Positions 44,924 through 54,218 are shown, numbered from the stretch's first letter. The stretch: 64,000 nt of DNA from Prevotellaceae bacterium (GCA_028723525.1 JAQYET010000072.1:1-64000), one strand, 5' to 3'. Notes: generated by a model from the sequence alone, not told the origin. Translations and numbers: made by a program.

Positions 44924-46039
44924 ATGGACGAAGAACTTAGAATAATAATCAGCGGAGGCGGAACCGGAGGGCATATATTCCCTGCCGTGTCTATCGCCAA
45001 TGCCATACGTAACAAGCGTCCCGATGCAAAAATCCTCTTTGTGGGCGCAGAAGGACGCATGGAAATGCAACGGGTGCCGGCTGCAGGCTACGAGATAAAG
45101 GGCTTGCCGATATGCGGCTTCGACCGTAAGAACATGCTGAAAAACATCAAGGTGCTGTACAAGATATGGAAAAGCCAGCGCATGGCGAAACGGATAATAG
45201 AGGATTTCCGCCCTATGGCAGCAGTAGGTGTGGGAGGATATGCCAGCGGTCCGACACTGAATAAGTGCGCAGCAATGGGCATTCCGTGCCTGATACAGGA
45301 GCAGAACTCCTACGCCGGGGTCACGAATAAGTTGCTCGCGAAGAAAGCAAGCAAGATTTGCGTGGCTTACGAGGGAATGGAACGCTTCTTCCCTGCCGAC
45401 AAGATAATGATTACCGGCAACCCGGTGAGACAGCAACTGCTTGACTGCCGGCTCTCAAAGGAGGAGGCACGGAAGAAGATGGGGCTCGACCCGCACCGCC
45501 CGGTGGTGCTGATAATAGGCGGAAGTCTCGGCGCACGGACTATAAACGAGAGCGTGACAGACAACATCAGCATGATTGCGGAGCACGACATACAGTTCGT
45601 GTGGCAGACGGGAGGTTTCTACTTCAAAGGCATAACGGAAACTCTGAAGGAGAAAGGCTGCCCCGAAAACCTCAAACCTACCGACTTCATAGCGAACATT
45701 GACGAGGCTTATCGCGCCGCCGACCTTATAATCAGCCGGGCAGGAGCAAGCAGCATAAGCGAACTTTGCTTGCTGGGCAAACCCTCAATACTCGTTCCGT
45801 CGCCCAACGTTGCAGAAGACCACCAGACGCATAACGCAATGGCATTGGTCAACAAAAAGGCTGCGCTGATGGTGAAAGACGGTGAGGCGCGGCAGAAACT
45901 TATCCCGCTGGCGATAGAAACGCTCACGGACAAAGAGGCAGCATACTTGAAACTGGGTGACAACGCCAAGGCAATGGCACTCCCCGACTCCGCCGACATT
46001 ATCGCCGACGAAGTGATAAAACTCGCATCAGGAAAATAA
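44924..46039 (+). CDS. murG: UDP-GlcNAc transferase MurG
   Basis: 371 residues. Transfers GlcNAc to lipid I to form lipid II at the inner face of the cytoplasmic membrane. GT-B fold with IIISGGGTGGHIFPAVSIAN, VGGYASGPTLNKCAAMGIPC, IQEQNSYAGVTNKLLAKKA, GGSLGARTINESV and ISRAGASSISELCLLGKPSI. 26 nt after ftsW and 3 nt before murC. Confidence 0.96.
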   Translation: MDEELRIIISGGGTGGHIFPAVSIANAIRNKRPDAKILFVGAEGRMEMQRVPAAGYEIKGLPICGFDRKNMLKNIKVLYKIWKSQRMAKRIIEDFRPMAAVGVGGYASGPTLNKCAAMGIPCLIQEQNSYAGVTNKLLAKKASKICVAYEGMERFFPADKIMITGNPVRQQLLDCRLSKEEARKKMGLDPHRPVVLIIGGSLGARTINESVTDNISMIAEHDIQFVWQTGGFYFKGITETLKEKGCPENLKPTDFIANIDEAYRAADLIISRAGASSISELCLLGKPSILVPSPNVAEDHQTHNAMALVNKKAALMVKDGEARQKLIPLAIETLTDKEAAYLKLGDNAKAMALPDSADIIADEVIKLASGK

Positions 46040-46042
46040 GAA

Positions 46043-47443
46043 ATGACAATAAAAGACATAAAATCGGTATATTTCATCGGCATAGGAGGCATAGGAATGA
46101 GTGCCATAGCCCGATATTTCGTAAGCCGCGGTCTCGTGGTGGCAGGCTACGACAAGACTCCGTCTGCACTGACAAGGCAGTTGGAGCATGAGGGCATGCT
46201 GATACATTATGAGGAAGACGTAGAGCAGATACCCCATGCCTGCCGCAACAGCAGCAGCACTCTCGTGGTATATACACCGGCAATACCCGGCAATCACCGC
46301 GAACTGGAATACTTCAGGCATAACGATTTCACGGTGATGAAGCGTGCGCAGGTGCTCGGAACACTGACAGAGACACATAAAGGGCTGTGCTTCGCCGGAA
46401 CGCATGGCAAGACAACGACGTCGGCAATGTGTGCCCATATCATGCACCAAAGCCATACCGACTGCAACGCTTTCCTCGGCGGCATCTCAAAAAACTACGC
46501 AACGAACTACATTCTGAGCAAACAGAGCGAATATGTGGTAATCGAAGCCGACGAGTTCGACCGCTCTTTCCATTGGCTTCGCCCGTGGATGACGGTGATA
46601 ACGAGCACCGATGCCGACCACCTCGACATCTACGGAACGAAAGAGGCATACCTTGAAAGCTTCTCGCACTACACCTCCCTGATACAACCGGGAGGCGCAC
46701 TGATAATCCGCCGAGGGCTGGAGATGAAACCGAGGGTGGCAGACGGAGTGCGCATCTTTGACTACGGACAAGACGAAGGCGACTTCCATGCCGAGAACAT
46801 ACGCATTGAGAACGGCGAGATAACTTTCGACTTCGTGTCGCCACTGGAGAATATTGCCGACGTACACCTCGGGCAACCAGTGACGATAAACATCGAGAAC
46901 GGAGTGGCAGCAATGGCAATGGCACAGCTGAACGGGTGCACGGCGAAGGAACTGCGCTACGGAATGAGCACCTACAAGGGTGTTGACCGTCGCTTCGACT
47001 TCAGAATAAAGACCGACAGGATTGTGTTCCTGAGCGACTATGCGCATCATCCGAAAGAGATTTTCCACAGCGCAAAGAGCATACGCGAGCTTTATAGCGA
47101 CCGCCATATCACAGCAATCTTCCAACCGCATCTATACACCCGGACACGCGATTTCTACCGGGAGTTCGCCGCTGCACTAAGTCAACTCGACGAGGTGGTG
47201 CTGACCGAAATTTACCCGGCACGCGAGTTGCCAATAGAGGGCGTAACGTCAAAACTGATTTACGACAACCTTGCCGACGGAGTGGAGAAACATCTGATAT
47301 GCAAAGGCAACGTGCAGAAGTTCATTGAAGAGAACGATGTCGATGTGCTGCTGCTCCTCGGAGCCGGCGACCTCGACAATCAAGCACCCGAGATAGAGAA
47401 GATGTTAAGGCGGAAATACGGCATCGAAGAGAAAGAAAGATAA
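46043..47443 (+). CDS. murC: UDP-N-acetylmuramate:L-alanine ligase MurC
   Basis: 466 residues. Adds L-alanine to UDP-MurNAc. N-terminal VYFIGIGGIGMSAIARYFVS, ATP-binding GTHGKTTTSAMCAH, EADEFDRSFHWLRPWMTVIT, STDADHLDIYG, and VDRRFDFR, SDYAHHPKEI in the C-terminal domain. Closes the Mur string in the cluster; murF and ddl are not present, so they must be elsewhere in the genome. Confidence 0.96.
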   Translation: MTIKDIKSVYFIGIGGIGMSAIARYFVSRGLVVAGYDKTPSALTRQLEHEGMLIHYEEDVEQIPHACRNSSSTLVVYTPAIPGNHRELEYFRHNDFTVMKRAQVLGTLTETHKGLCFAGTHGKTTTSAMCAHIMHQSHTDCNAFLGGISKNYATNYILSKQSEYVVIEADEFDRSFHWLRPWMTVITSTDADHLDIYGTKEAYLESFSHYTSLIQPGGALIIRRGLEMKPRVADGVRIFDYGQDEGDFHAENIRIENGEITFDFVSPLENIADVHLGQPVTINIENGVAAMAMAQLNGCTAKELRYGMSTYKGVDRRFDFRIKTDRIVFLSDYAHHPKEIFHSAKSIRELYSDRHITAIFQPHLYTRTRDFYREFAAALSQLDEVVLTEIYPARELPIEGVTSKLIYDNLADGVEKHLICKGNVQKFIEENDVDVLLLLGAGDLDNQAPEIEKMLRRKYGIEEKER

Positions 47444-47500
47444 GCAGAAAGTTCACCTGTCCTCACCGGCAGGGGACAAGAAACACAGAAGGGGAAAAGA

Positions 47501-48481
47501 ATGAAAGTTCATATCAACGTGAAAAAGACCATCATCGCGACACTCGACGTGCTGCTCGCGATATACCTTGGCTTTGCTTTCACCTCGTTCAACGAGCCGG
47601 CAAACCCCGACGTTGTATGCCAAAAATGCAACATAATGATAGCCGACGAGAATACAAACGGTTTCCTCAAGGCTGACGATGTGAAGCGAATTCTCGTATC
47701 TTCGAAGATGATGCCGGTGAATAAGAAGACCGGAGAAATCAGCACTCGCTCCATAGAAGAGAAACTCAAGAGCATGGCTTTCGTGAAAACCGCACAGTGC
47801 TTCAAGGCCGAAAACGGCGATGTGACAATCAATATCACACAACGGCTGCCGCTGCTGCGCGTCAAGAGCGAGAAAGGCGACGACTACTACATCGACGAGC
47901 GGGGCGGAGTGATGCCCAACTCCAACTATGTGTCCGACCTAATCATAGCCACCGGCAACATCGACAGGCGTTATGCAGCCGACTACCTCATGCCGATGAC
48001 TGAGACATTGATGGACAACGAACTGTGGCAAAACCTCTTCGAGCAAATCAACGTGACCGAACAACGAGGCATAGAACTGGTTCCGAGAGTGGGCGACCAC
48101 ATCGTTTTCATCGGACAGTTGCCCGCGGAGAAGAATGCCGAGATACGCAAACAGGCGATAGTAAAGATGCTCGAGACGAAACTGTCACGACTTGAGAAGT
48201 TCTACAAGTATGGTATAAGTAAGGCGGGCTGGAACCGATACGACTATATAAACCTTGAGTTCGACAATCAGATAATATGCCACTATCGCCGCTCCTCGCG
48301 ACAAATAAAACCCGAAACGGCAGAGGTGGAGAACACTGTGATTGCAAAACCTGACTCCGTGAACAAGGAAAAGAAGACAAACGAGGAGAAAACCGCTCCG
48401 CGAAAAGAGGAGAAGAAAGTGGAAAAAGAGAAGAAAGAGGTGAAGAAGGAGAAAGACAAGAAGCCCGAGAAGAAGAAATGA
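47501..48481 (+). CDS. ftsQ: Cell division protein FtsQ
   Basis: 326 residues. One N-terminal membrane helix (about 10-28, TIIATLDVLLAIYLGFAFTS) followed by a POTRA/FtsQ-type periplasmic domain (IEEKLKSMAFVKTAQCFKAE, GDVTINITQRLPLLRVKSEK, YYIDERGGVMP). The last 50 residues are a lysine/glutamate tail (TEEK-like repeats KEEKKVEKEKKEVKKEKDKK) that ends in KPEKKK and would be periplasmic. Links the early and late divisome. Sits between murC and ftsA as is normal. Confidence 0.92.
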   Translation: MKVHINVKKTIIATLDVLLAIYLGFAFTSFNEPANPDVVCQKCNIMIADENTNGFLKADDVKRILVSSKMMPVNKKTGEISTRSIEEKLKSMAFVKTAQCFKAENGDVTINITQRLPLLRVKSEKGDDYYIDERGGVMPNSNYVSDLIIATGNIDRRYAADYLMPMTETLMDNELWQNLFEQINVTEQRGIELVPRVGDHIVFIGQLPAEKNAEIRKQAIVKMLETKLSRLEKFYKYGISKAGWNRYDYINLEFDNQIICHYRRSSRQIKPETAEVENTVIAKPDSVNKEKKTNEEKTAPRKEEKKVEKEKKEVKKEKDKKPEKKK

Positions 48482-48537
48482 GGGGCTTATATATATAATG
48501 TAACAGAAAAAAAGAAACAATATAAATTGATTAGGGT

Positions 48538-49998
48538 ATGCCAGCAAGGGAATTTATCGTAGCAATAGAATTGGGGTCGTCAAAGATGACCGGCATCGCG
48601 GGAAAGAAAAATCTCGACGGTAGCATCAGTGTTCTTGCCGTAGTGAAGGAAGACTCCTCGTCGTTCATTCACAAGGGCGTGGTTTATAAAATCGACAAGA
48701 CGGCGCAGTGTATAGCGAATATCGTGAAGAAACTCACCGCCACACTGAAGCAGGAAATAACCCATGTGTATGTCGGAGTGGGCGGACAGTCGATAAGAAG
48801 TGTCAAGAACAACATCATCAAGACACTCCCGGCAGACACCATCGTCACACAGATGATGGTGAACGAACTGATGGATGCCAACCGCAACATGAGTTACCAA
48901 GACCAAGAAATACTTGATGCCGCAACGCAGGAGTATAAGGTTGACAACCAACTTCAGACCGACCCCGTTGGCATACAGTGCACCCGGCTGGAAGGAAACT
49001 TCCTCAACATCCTGTGGAGATATGAGTTCTACCGCCGCCTGAACAAATGTTTCGAAATGGCAGGGGTGGCCATTGCCGAAATGTATCTTGCGCCGCTGGC
49101 TCTCGCCGATGCCGTGCTCACCGACGCCGAGAAACGCTCCGGCTGCGTGCTCGTTGACCTCGGTGCCGACACCACCACCGTATCGGTGTATTACAAGAAC
49201 ATCCTGCGGCATCTCACCGTTATCCCGCTCGGCAGCAACAACATCACAAAAGACATCGCGTCGCTGCAGGTTGAGGAAGACGTTGCCGAAAAACTGAAAC
49301 TCAATCATGCCGTGGCATTCACCGAGAACGGCGACATCGACAGTCAGACAACATACGCCCTCGACACCGACAGGAAGGTTGACCAGCGCAAGTTTGTGGA
49401 GATTGTGGAGGGACGACTTGAGGAAATCATCGAGAACGTGTGGTATCAGGTGCCTTCAGAATATGCCGACAGACTGCTCGGAGGACTCATTCTTACGGGC
49501 GGTGGGTCGAACATGTCCGACATCGAGACGGCTTTCGCCAATCACACTCATATAGAGAAAATACGCATAGCGAAGTCGGTGAACATCTCGATAAACGCCA
49601 AAGACCCGCTCATCACTGCCCACAACGGTATGATGAACACCGTTCTCGGCATACTCGCAAAGGGCGATATGAACTGCGCCGGCAAAGAAATAGACCCCAC
49701 CAAAGACCTCTTCGAAGAGCCTAAGATTAACACTTCCACCACTACGGTAGAACTTCACCGCGACCCGCGACAACCCAACCAACTCGCCGAAGGCGTTGTC
49801 CTGACCGAGGCAGAGAAGCTGAAGGCTCAGGAACTGCGCGAACAGCAGGAGCAGGAGCAGCGACTGTTGCGCGAGCAAGAGCTGAAACAGCAGAAGGAAA
49901 AGGAAGAAGCAGAGCAGAAAGACAACGGCATAAAGAAGTTCGGAATACGCATAAAATCGCTCGTGAAGAAACTTCTCTCTGAAGACGAAGAGCAGTAA
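48538..49998 (+). CDS. ftsA: Cell division protein FtsA
   Basis: 486 residues. Actin-like ATPase that anchors FtsZ to the membrane. Phosphate-binding IVAIELGSSKMTGIAGKK, SHS2-containing domain 1C, VLVDLGADTTTVSVYYK (phosphate 2), GGLILTGGGSNMSDIETAFA (adenosine motif). The C-terminus is extended: a Q/E/L-rich coiled coil (LREQQEQEQRLLREQELKQQ) and then an amphipathic helix KKFGIRIKSLVKKLLSE that serves as membrane targeting sequence. 42 nt before ftsZ. Confidence 0.95.
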   Translation: MPAREFIVAIELGSSKMTGIAGKKNLDGSISVLAVVKEDSSSFIHKGVVYKIDKTAQCIANIVKKLTATLKQEITHVYVGVGGQSIRSVKNNIIKTLPADTIVTQMMVNELMDANRNMSYQDQEILDAATQEYKVDNQLQTDPVGIQCTRLEGNFLNILWRYEFYRRLNKCFEMAGVAIAEMYLAPLALADAVLTDAEKRSGCVLVDLGADTTTVSVYYKNILRHLTVIPLGSNNITKDIASLQVEEDVAEKLKLNHAVAFTENGDIDSQTTYALDTDRKVDQRKFVEIVEGRLEEIIENVWYQVPSEYADRLLGGLILTGGGSNMSDIETAFANHTHIEKIRIAKSVNISINAKDPLITAHNGMMNTVLGILAKGDMNCAGKEIDPTKDLFEEPKINTSTTTVELHRDPRQPNQLAEGVVLTEAEKLKAQELREQQEQEQRLLREQELKQQKEKEEAEQKDNGIKKFGIRIKSLVKKLLSEDEEQ

Positions 49999-50040
49999 AC
50001 AATAAATCAATCACTAACAAACACCTAAAAATAGAACATC

Positions 50041-51360
50041 ATGCAAGAGAATATGATATTGGATTTCGGCGAGCCCGAAAAAGATAACAGCATAATAAAG
50101 GTGATAGGCGTCGGCGGCGGTGGCGGCAACGCAGTGAACCACATGTACCGCGAGGGCATACACGACGTGTCTTTCGTGCTCTGCAACACAGACAATCAGG
50201 CTCTCAACGACTCGCCTGTGCCGGTGCACCTGCAACTCGGAAAGGAGGGACTCGGTGCCGGAAACAAGCCCGACAAGGCACGAGAAGCGGCAGAAGACAG
50301 TCTCGACGACGTGAAAAACATGCTCAGCGACGGCACCAAAATGGCATTCATCACTGCCGGAATGGGAGGCGGAACAGGCACGGGAGCGGCTCCGGTGATA
50401 GCACGTGTCAGCAAAGAGATGGGCATACTCACCGTGGGCATTGTCACCATTCCGTTCCGTTTCGAAGGCGACCGCAAGATAGATCAAGCCCTCGACGGCG
50501 TTGAGGAAATGGCAAAACATGTCGATGCACTGCTCGTAATCAACAACGAGCGGCTGCGTGAGATATATCCCGAACTCACAGTGCTCGACGCTTTCGCAAA
50601 GGCAGACGACACCCTGAGCATCGCAGCCAAGTCAATCGCAGAGATTATCACCGTGCACGGACTGATAAATCTCGACTTCAACGATGTCAAGACGGTGCTC
50701 AAAGACGGCGGAGTGGCTATCATGTCAACCGGTTACGGCGAGGGAGAGGGGCGCGTGAAGAAAGCAATCGACGATGCTCTCAACTCTCCGCTGCTCAACG
50801 ACAACGACGTGTTCAACTCCAAGAAAATACTTCTGTCCATCTCCTTCTGCTCCGACAATCAGAACAATGCCAGCCTCACGATGGAGGAAATGAACGATGT
50901 CAACGAGTTCATGGCACGCTTCGGCACCGGGTTCGAACTGAAATGGGGACTTGCCACCGACCCGGAACTGGGTGCGAAAGTGAAGGTCACTATCCTTGCA
51001 ACAGGCTTCGGCATAGAGAATGTTGACGGAATGGACGGACACTTCAAGAAACGCACAATGGAGGAGCAGAACCGCATAGCAGAGGAAGAGGAGAAAGCGG
51101 CGGAAAGACAGGACAGACGCAACAGATACTACGGCAAGGACGGAAAGACATCGCAGTACAAACGCCGACCGCATATATTCATTTTCCGCCCCGAAGACCT
51201 CGACAACGACAACGTCATCTCTGCCGTGGAGCAGACCCCGACCTACAAGCGTACACGACAAATTCTCGACAACATACGCTCACAGGCTACCGGAGATGCC
51301 GACGGAGAGAAAGATACCGACGAACAGAAAATAGACCTCACGGGCAAGATTGTGTTCTGA
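50041..51360 (+). CDS. ftsZ: Cell division protein FtsZ
   Basis: 439 residues. Tubulin-like GTPase forming the Z-ring. Shows IKVIGVGGGGGNAVNHMYRE, the tubulin signature GGGTGTGAAP, the T7 loop NLDFNDVKTVL and GEGEGRVKKAIDDAL. The linker is rich in E/R. The region that resembles the FtsA-binding C-terminal peptide, EQTPTYKRTR, is followed by another 34 residues (ILDNIRSQATGDADGEKDTD, EQKIDLTGKIVF) rather than ending the protein. Last gene of the dcw cluster; a bidirectional terminator follows. Confidence 0.96.
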   Translation: MQENMILDFGEPEKDNSIIKVIGVGGGGGNAVNHMYREGIHDVSFVLCNTDNQALNDSPVPVHLQLGKEGLGAGNKPDKAREAAEDSLDDVKNMLSDGTKMAFITAGMGGGTGTGAAPVIARVSKEMGILTVGIVTIPFRFEGDRKIDQALDGVEEMAKHVDALLVINNERLREIYPELTVLDAFAKADDTLSIAAKSIAEIITVHGLINLDFNDVKTVLKDGGVAIMSTGYGEGEGRVKKAIDDALNSPLLNDNDVFNSKKILLSISFCSDNQNNASLTMEEMNDVNEFMARFGTGFELKWGLATDPELGAKVKVTILATGFGIENVDGMDGHFKKRTMEEQNRIAEEEEKAAERQDRRNRYYGKDGKTSQYKRRPHIFIFRPEDLDNDNVISAVEQTPTYKRTRQILDNIRSQATGDADGEKDTDEQKIDLTGKIVF

Positions 51361-51400
51361 ACCGTACGCAATCGTTACCGGGCATATTATTACAAAAGCC

Positions 51401-51441
51401 GAGACCGGTTTGCAAACACCAATGATTTGCAAACCGGTCTC
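51401..51441. terminator. Bidirectional terminator after ftsZ
   Basis: 16-bp perfect stem GAGACCGGTTTGCAAA (51401-51416) with TTTGCAAACCGGTCTC (51426-51441), loop CACCAATGA. Flanked by AAAAG on the left and CTGTTTTC on the right. It separates ftsZ from the convergent AAA ATPase gene. Confidence 0.88.
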
Positions 51442-51454
51442 GCTGTTTTCGCTA

Positions 51455-52576
51455 TCACTGTTTCAGCAACCAATCGGCAAAAAACTTGTCATAGACGCTG
51501 TACGTGCCGAGGTCTGACGTGAGGAAATCTTTTTCGATAAGTGCCTTTACCGCAGCCTGCACACTGCTCGCCGTGAGGTGGTGTCGCTGCAGGAACGGCT
51601 TCGAAGAGATGTTCCGAGCCTTACCCTCACGGCAGATTGCCATCAACACCTCCTTCTGTTTTGCCGGCAACTGATAGAGAAGCGAAGAATATGCAAAACT
51701 CTGTTGCATCACCGCCTGCTCTACAGCCCGCTCCACGTCTGCCACATCACACCGCCCACCCGTCGGAGTGGTGGAAAAAAGAGAGTTTAAAACCGACTGA
51801 ACATACCACGTCACACCGTCGTAGCGATTGTATATCTCCGCCACAGCCTCTCGCTCAATCTTCTTTCCGTATTCCGCGAAAAGCTGTTGCGCAAAATCAG
51901 CGTAACGCTCAAAGTCTATCGGACCTATCGTTATCATCTTCGTACTTTGATAGAAAGGACGCGAAGCACTTAGGAACATCTCCGTCATCACGTGTCGCTC
52001 CGAGCCGGCAAAGATGAAGTTGCAGTTTCGGCAGTGCTGAATACGTGTGCGCAGCAGTGCCTCCACGTTTTTCTCGGGATATGCCGCGATAGCCTGAAAC
52101 TCGTCTATTGCCACGATGCAGTGCCTGTCTGCACTTTCCAAGTAGCGGAATATCTCATCAAGAGTCACCGTCGGCGTCGCTATCTCACCGAGACTCATTG
52201 TCCACTCGGGCTTTCCGTTCATGTCGAACGACAGGCTCCCGCGCAGCGACGTCAGGCACGCCACAAACGTTTCCCAAGCTTTTCTGCCCCGCGACTTGAG
52301 AACGTCAACCACCGCCCTACCGAGTTCATATACAAACTCCTGAAGGTTTTTCGTGGCATATATATCCACAAGGAACGTGTAGTAATTCTCCTTTATGTTT
52401 TCCTGCTGCATGCAGTGGTATATCAGTCTGGTCTTTCCCAAGCGTCGCGGAGAAATCAATGCAACGTTGTTTCCATTTGTGAAAGCATTGGTGAGCAGTT
52501 TTGTCTCCTCCTCACGGTCGCAGAAATAATGCGGAGAGTGATAGCCGTGGATTATGAAAGGATTTGCAAGTTCCAT
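51455..52576 (-). CDS. AAA family ATPase (archaeal-type ATPase_2 superfamily)
   Basis: 373 residues. Walker A ALISPRRLGKTRLI (about 38-52), Walker B CIVAIDEFQAIAAYPEKN (about 155), sensor region FIFAGSERHVMTEMF, then a C-terminal winged helix (LPAKQKEVLMAICREGKARN, QRHHLTASSVQAAVKALIEK). It opens NPFIIHGYHSPHYFCDREEE, as in stand-alone STAND-like ATPases that Bacteroidetes carry in many copies. Role unknown; regulation of an unidentified process or a selfish-element function have both been proposed for the family. Driven by a promoter with a palindromic site at 52699-52717. Confidence 0.85.
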   Translation of the reverse strand: MELANPFIIHGYHSPHYFCDREEETKLLTNAFTNGNNVALISPRRLGKTRLIYHCMQQENIKENYYTFLVDIYATKNLQEFVYELGRAVVDVLKSRGRKAWETFVACLTSLRGSLSFDMNGKPEWTMSLGEIATPTVTLDEIFRYLESADRHCIVAIDEFQAIAAYPEKNVEALLRTRIQHCRNCNFIFAGSERHVMTEMFLSASRPFYQSTKMITIGPIDFERYADFAQQLFAEYGKKIEREAVAEIYNRYDGVTWYVQSVLNSLFSTTPTGGRCDVADVERAVEQAVMQQSFAYSSLLYQLPAKQKEVLMAICREGKARNISSKPFLQRHHLTASSVQAAVKALIEKDFLTSDLGTYSVYDKFFADWLLKQ

Positions 52577-52698
52577 AACTCATATTATTATACAGCCTGA
52601 TGTTCACCGTCGGGCTCGCGCCTTGCCACTTCTGCCCTGCCTGCAATAAACGTCACGGCTGCCAACGGTCGGCATCTACTTGTGATTATAATTTTATG

Positions 52699-52717
52699 CA
52701 AAGATAATTATAATCTT
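52699..52717 (-). promoter_or_regulatory. -7 element and overlapping palindrome upstream of the AAA ATPase gene
   Basis: TATCTTTG on the minus strand (52706-52699) is a good -7 element. It overlaps a near-perfect palindrome AAGATAATTATAATCTT (52701-52717), itself flanked by direct repeats ATTATAATTTTAT (52685-52697 and 52719-52731). The layout suggests repression, perhaps by the product itself through its C-terminal winged helix; that is inference. Confidence 0.5.
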
Positions 52718-52762
52718 ATTATAATTTTATCTTCCGGCACATATTTAACTTTATTTTGGCTA

Positions 52763-53488
52763 TCAACGCCATAGTTCTTTCAGCACTGCCAACGACCGCA
52801 ACTCGGGAAAGCCGGCAACGTGAAGGCGGTAATATCTCACTATGCCCTCGGCAATGCGGTCACGGTCGGTATGCGACATCCGGAACAATCGCATCGTGTT
52901 GTAGTCCATGCGCACCAACTGCGACAGCCTCTGAGCATCGGAAGCCGACAGATAATCGCGGTGAAGAGGGGCTTCGCACACAAACATCGCGTCGCGCAGG
53001 TCGAAGAAATCGCCCTCTCTGTAATCCTCCACATTGGGATAGAAACCGATGAAACGCGCCATACGCATCATGAAAACAAGGTGGAAATTGGCAAACGGAG
53101 GCTCGCAACCATCGAGCCACGTAATGCTGTTCTCCACATAATCGAAGAGCGACTCATTGCACTGCTCCCCTCGCGTGGCATGATAGAGAAACTCCGACAG
53201 GAACAGGGCTATCGACATTTTCTCCGCCGAGAAGGGAATGGAAGAGAACGGCAGCGACATGCGCAGGTCGCGGATATGCTGCAGCTGCACGTTGTGACGG
53301 ATGTCGAGTTCCGCCTCAAGCATCGTCAGCGGCTGGAAAGCCTGCTTCTGCACCCTGCCGCGCGGAGTTTTGGGCACGCCGACTATACACGCCGTGCGCC
53401 CCGTCTCGCGGCACAGCAGTTCCACAATCATCTTCCGCTCGCCATATTTCAGCGTGTGCAGTACTATCGCCCTTGTCTTTACTATCAT
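52763..53488 (-). CDS. recO: DNA repair protein RecO
   Basis: 241 residues, start at the ATG at 53488 (MIVKTRAIVLHTLKYGERKM). A longer in-frame extension to 53608 would cover the promoter and part of tRNA-Glu. The N-terminal OB fold includes LLCRETGRTACIVGVPKTPR, and a helical domain follows (AEKMSIALFLSEFLYHATRG, FFDLRDAMF). Loads RecA on gapped DNA together with RecR. A TATTTTTG element 14 nt upstream suggests a very short leader of about 7 nt. Confidence 0.92.
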   Translation of the reverse strand: MIVKTRAIVLHTLKYGERKMIVELLCRETGRTACIVGVPKTPRGRVQKQAFQPLTMLEAELDIRHNVQLQHIRDLRMSLPFSSIPFSAEKMSIALFLSEFLYHATRGEQCNESLFDYVENSITWLDGCEPPFANFHLVFMMRMARFIGFYPNVEDYREGDFFDLRDAMFVCEAPLHRDYLSASDAQRLSQLVRMDYNTMRLFRMSHTDRDRIAEGIVRYYRLHVAGFPELRSLAVLKELWR

Positions 53489-53501
53489 ATCATCCGGAGC
53501 G

Positions 53502-53509
53502 CAAAAATA
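53502..53509 (-). promoter_or_regulatory. -7 element for recO
   Basis: TATTTTTG on the minus strand (53509-53502) fits TAnnTTTG. Predicted start about 53495, only 7 nt before the recO ATG, so the message would be almost leaderless. Confidence 0.5.
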
Positions 53510-53559
53510 CGAATAAAAAAACAAAAATGCGGTGTAAATATAAAAAATATTGCAGAAAA

Positions 53560-53591
53560 TTTGCACGATAAAAATAAAAGAACTACCTTTG
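53560..53591 (+). promoter_or_regulatory. Promoter of tRNA-Glu
   Basis: TTTG (53560-53563), 20 nt, TACCTTTG (53584-53591): full match to the Bacteroidetes consensus, 17 nt before the tRNA 5' end. Confidence 0.8.
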
Positions 53592-53608
53592 CATCCGCTA
53601 ATAATCAC

Positions 53609-53680
53609 GGTCCCTTCGTCTATCGGTTAGGACGAGAGATTTTCATTCTCTAAAGAGGAGTTCGACTCTCCTAGGGACTA
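53609..53680 (+). tRNA. tRNA-Glu (anticodon TTC)
   Basis: 72 nt, CCA not encoded. Acceptor GGTCCCT / AGGGACT with a G1-T72 pair, D-stem GTCT / GGAC, anticodon stem AGAGA / TCTCT around loop TTTTCAT (anticodon TTC), T-arm AGGAG-TTCGACT-CTCCT. Confidence 0.96.
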
Positions 53681-53865
53681 CAAAGAATATTCTGTCATCT
53701 GCGCAGCGATGCGATAGCAAAGTATTCTTGCTTCGGCGAGGTGCGGAGCGAAACGGTGGCAGAGGGTTTTTCAAACGCGGGCAACCGCAAAAAATCCGCT
53801 TAGGGCAGTCGTAGTGGCGTAAGACCCAAGGGCTATCAGAAATCTTTAAAAACAAGAAAAAAGAA
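53681..53865 (+). other. Spacer between tRNA-Glu and rpsT (possible rpsT leader)
   Basis: 185 nt without a gene. AAGAATA (53684-53690) and TATTCTT (53723-53729) could pair around GC-rich sequence, which may terminate or process the tRNA-Glu transcript. No independent promoter for rpsT is evident, so rpsT may be co-transcribed with tRNA-Glu. Confidence 0.4.
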
Positions 53866-54120
53866 ATGGCAAATCACAAATCGGCAGAGAAGAGAATACG
53901 CCAGACCAAGACTCGCACTCTGCACAACAGGTACTACGCTAAGACAATGCGTAATGCGGTGCGCAAACTGCGCGCAATGACAGACAAGGAAGAGGCTCTG
54001 AAACTGTTCCCAACAGTGCAGAAGATGCTCGACAAACTCGCTGTTAAGCACATCATACATAAGAATAAGGCTGCGAACCTCAAGTCGGGTCTTATCAAAC
54101 ACATCAATGGATTGAATTAA
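53866..54120 (+). CDS. rpsT: 30S ribosomal protein S20
   Basis: 84 residues, highly basic and helical: [20 protein letters not shown], then [24 protein letters not shown] [11 protein letters not shown] and [17 protein letters not shown]. Primary 16S rRNA-binding protein. ATG at 53866 with AAGAAA ahead of it. A terminator lies 44 nt downstream. Confidence 0.95.
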   Translation: MANHKSAEKRIRQTKTRTLHNRYYAKTMRNAVRKLRAMTDKEEALKLFPTVQKMLDKLAVKHIIHKNKAANLKSGLIKHINGLN

Positions 54121-54163
54121 AAAGGCAAAATAATAAATAAAATTTTTCATAGGATTAGATTGA

Positions 54164-54189
54164 GACCGTTGCCCGCGAGGGTAGCGGTC
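54164..54189 (+). terminator. Terminator of rpsT
   Basis: Hairpin GACCGTTGCCC (54164-54174) with GGGTAGCGGTC (54179-54189), two G-T pairs, loop GCGA, followed by TTTTATTTTAT. Confidence 0.88.
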
Positions 54190-54218
54190 TTTTATTTTAT
54201 GATTTTTAGCAATTCACC

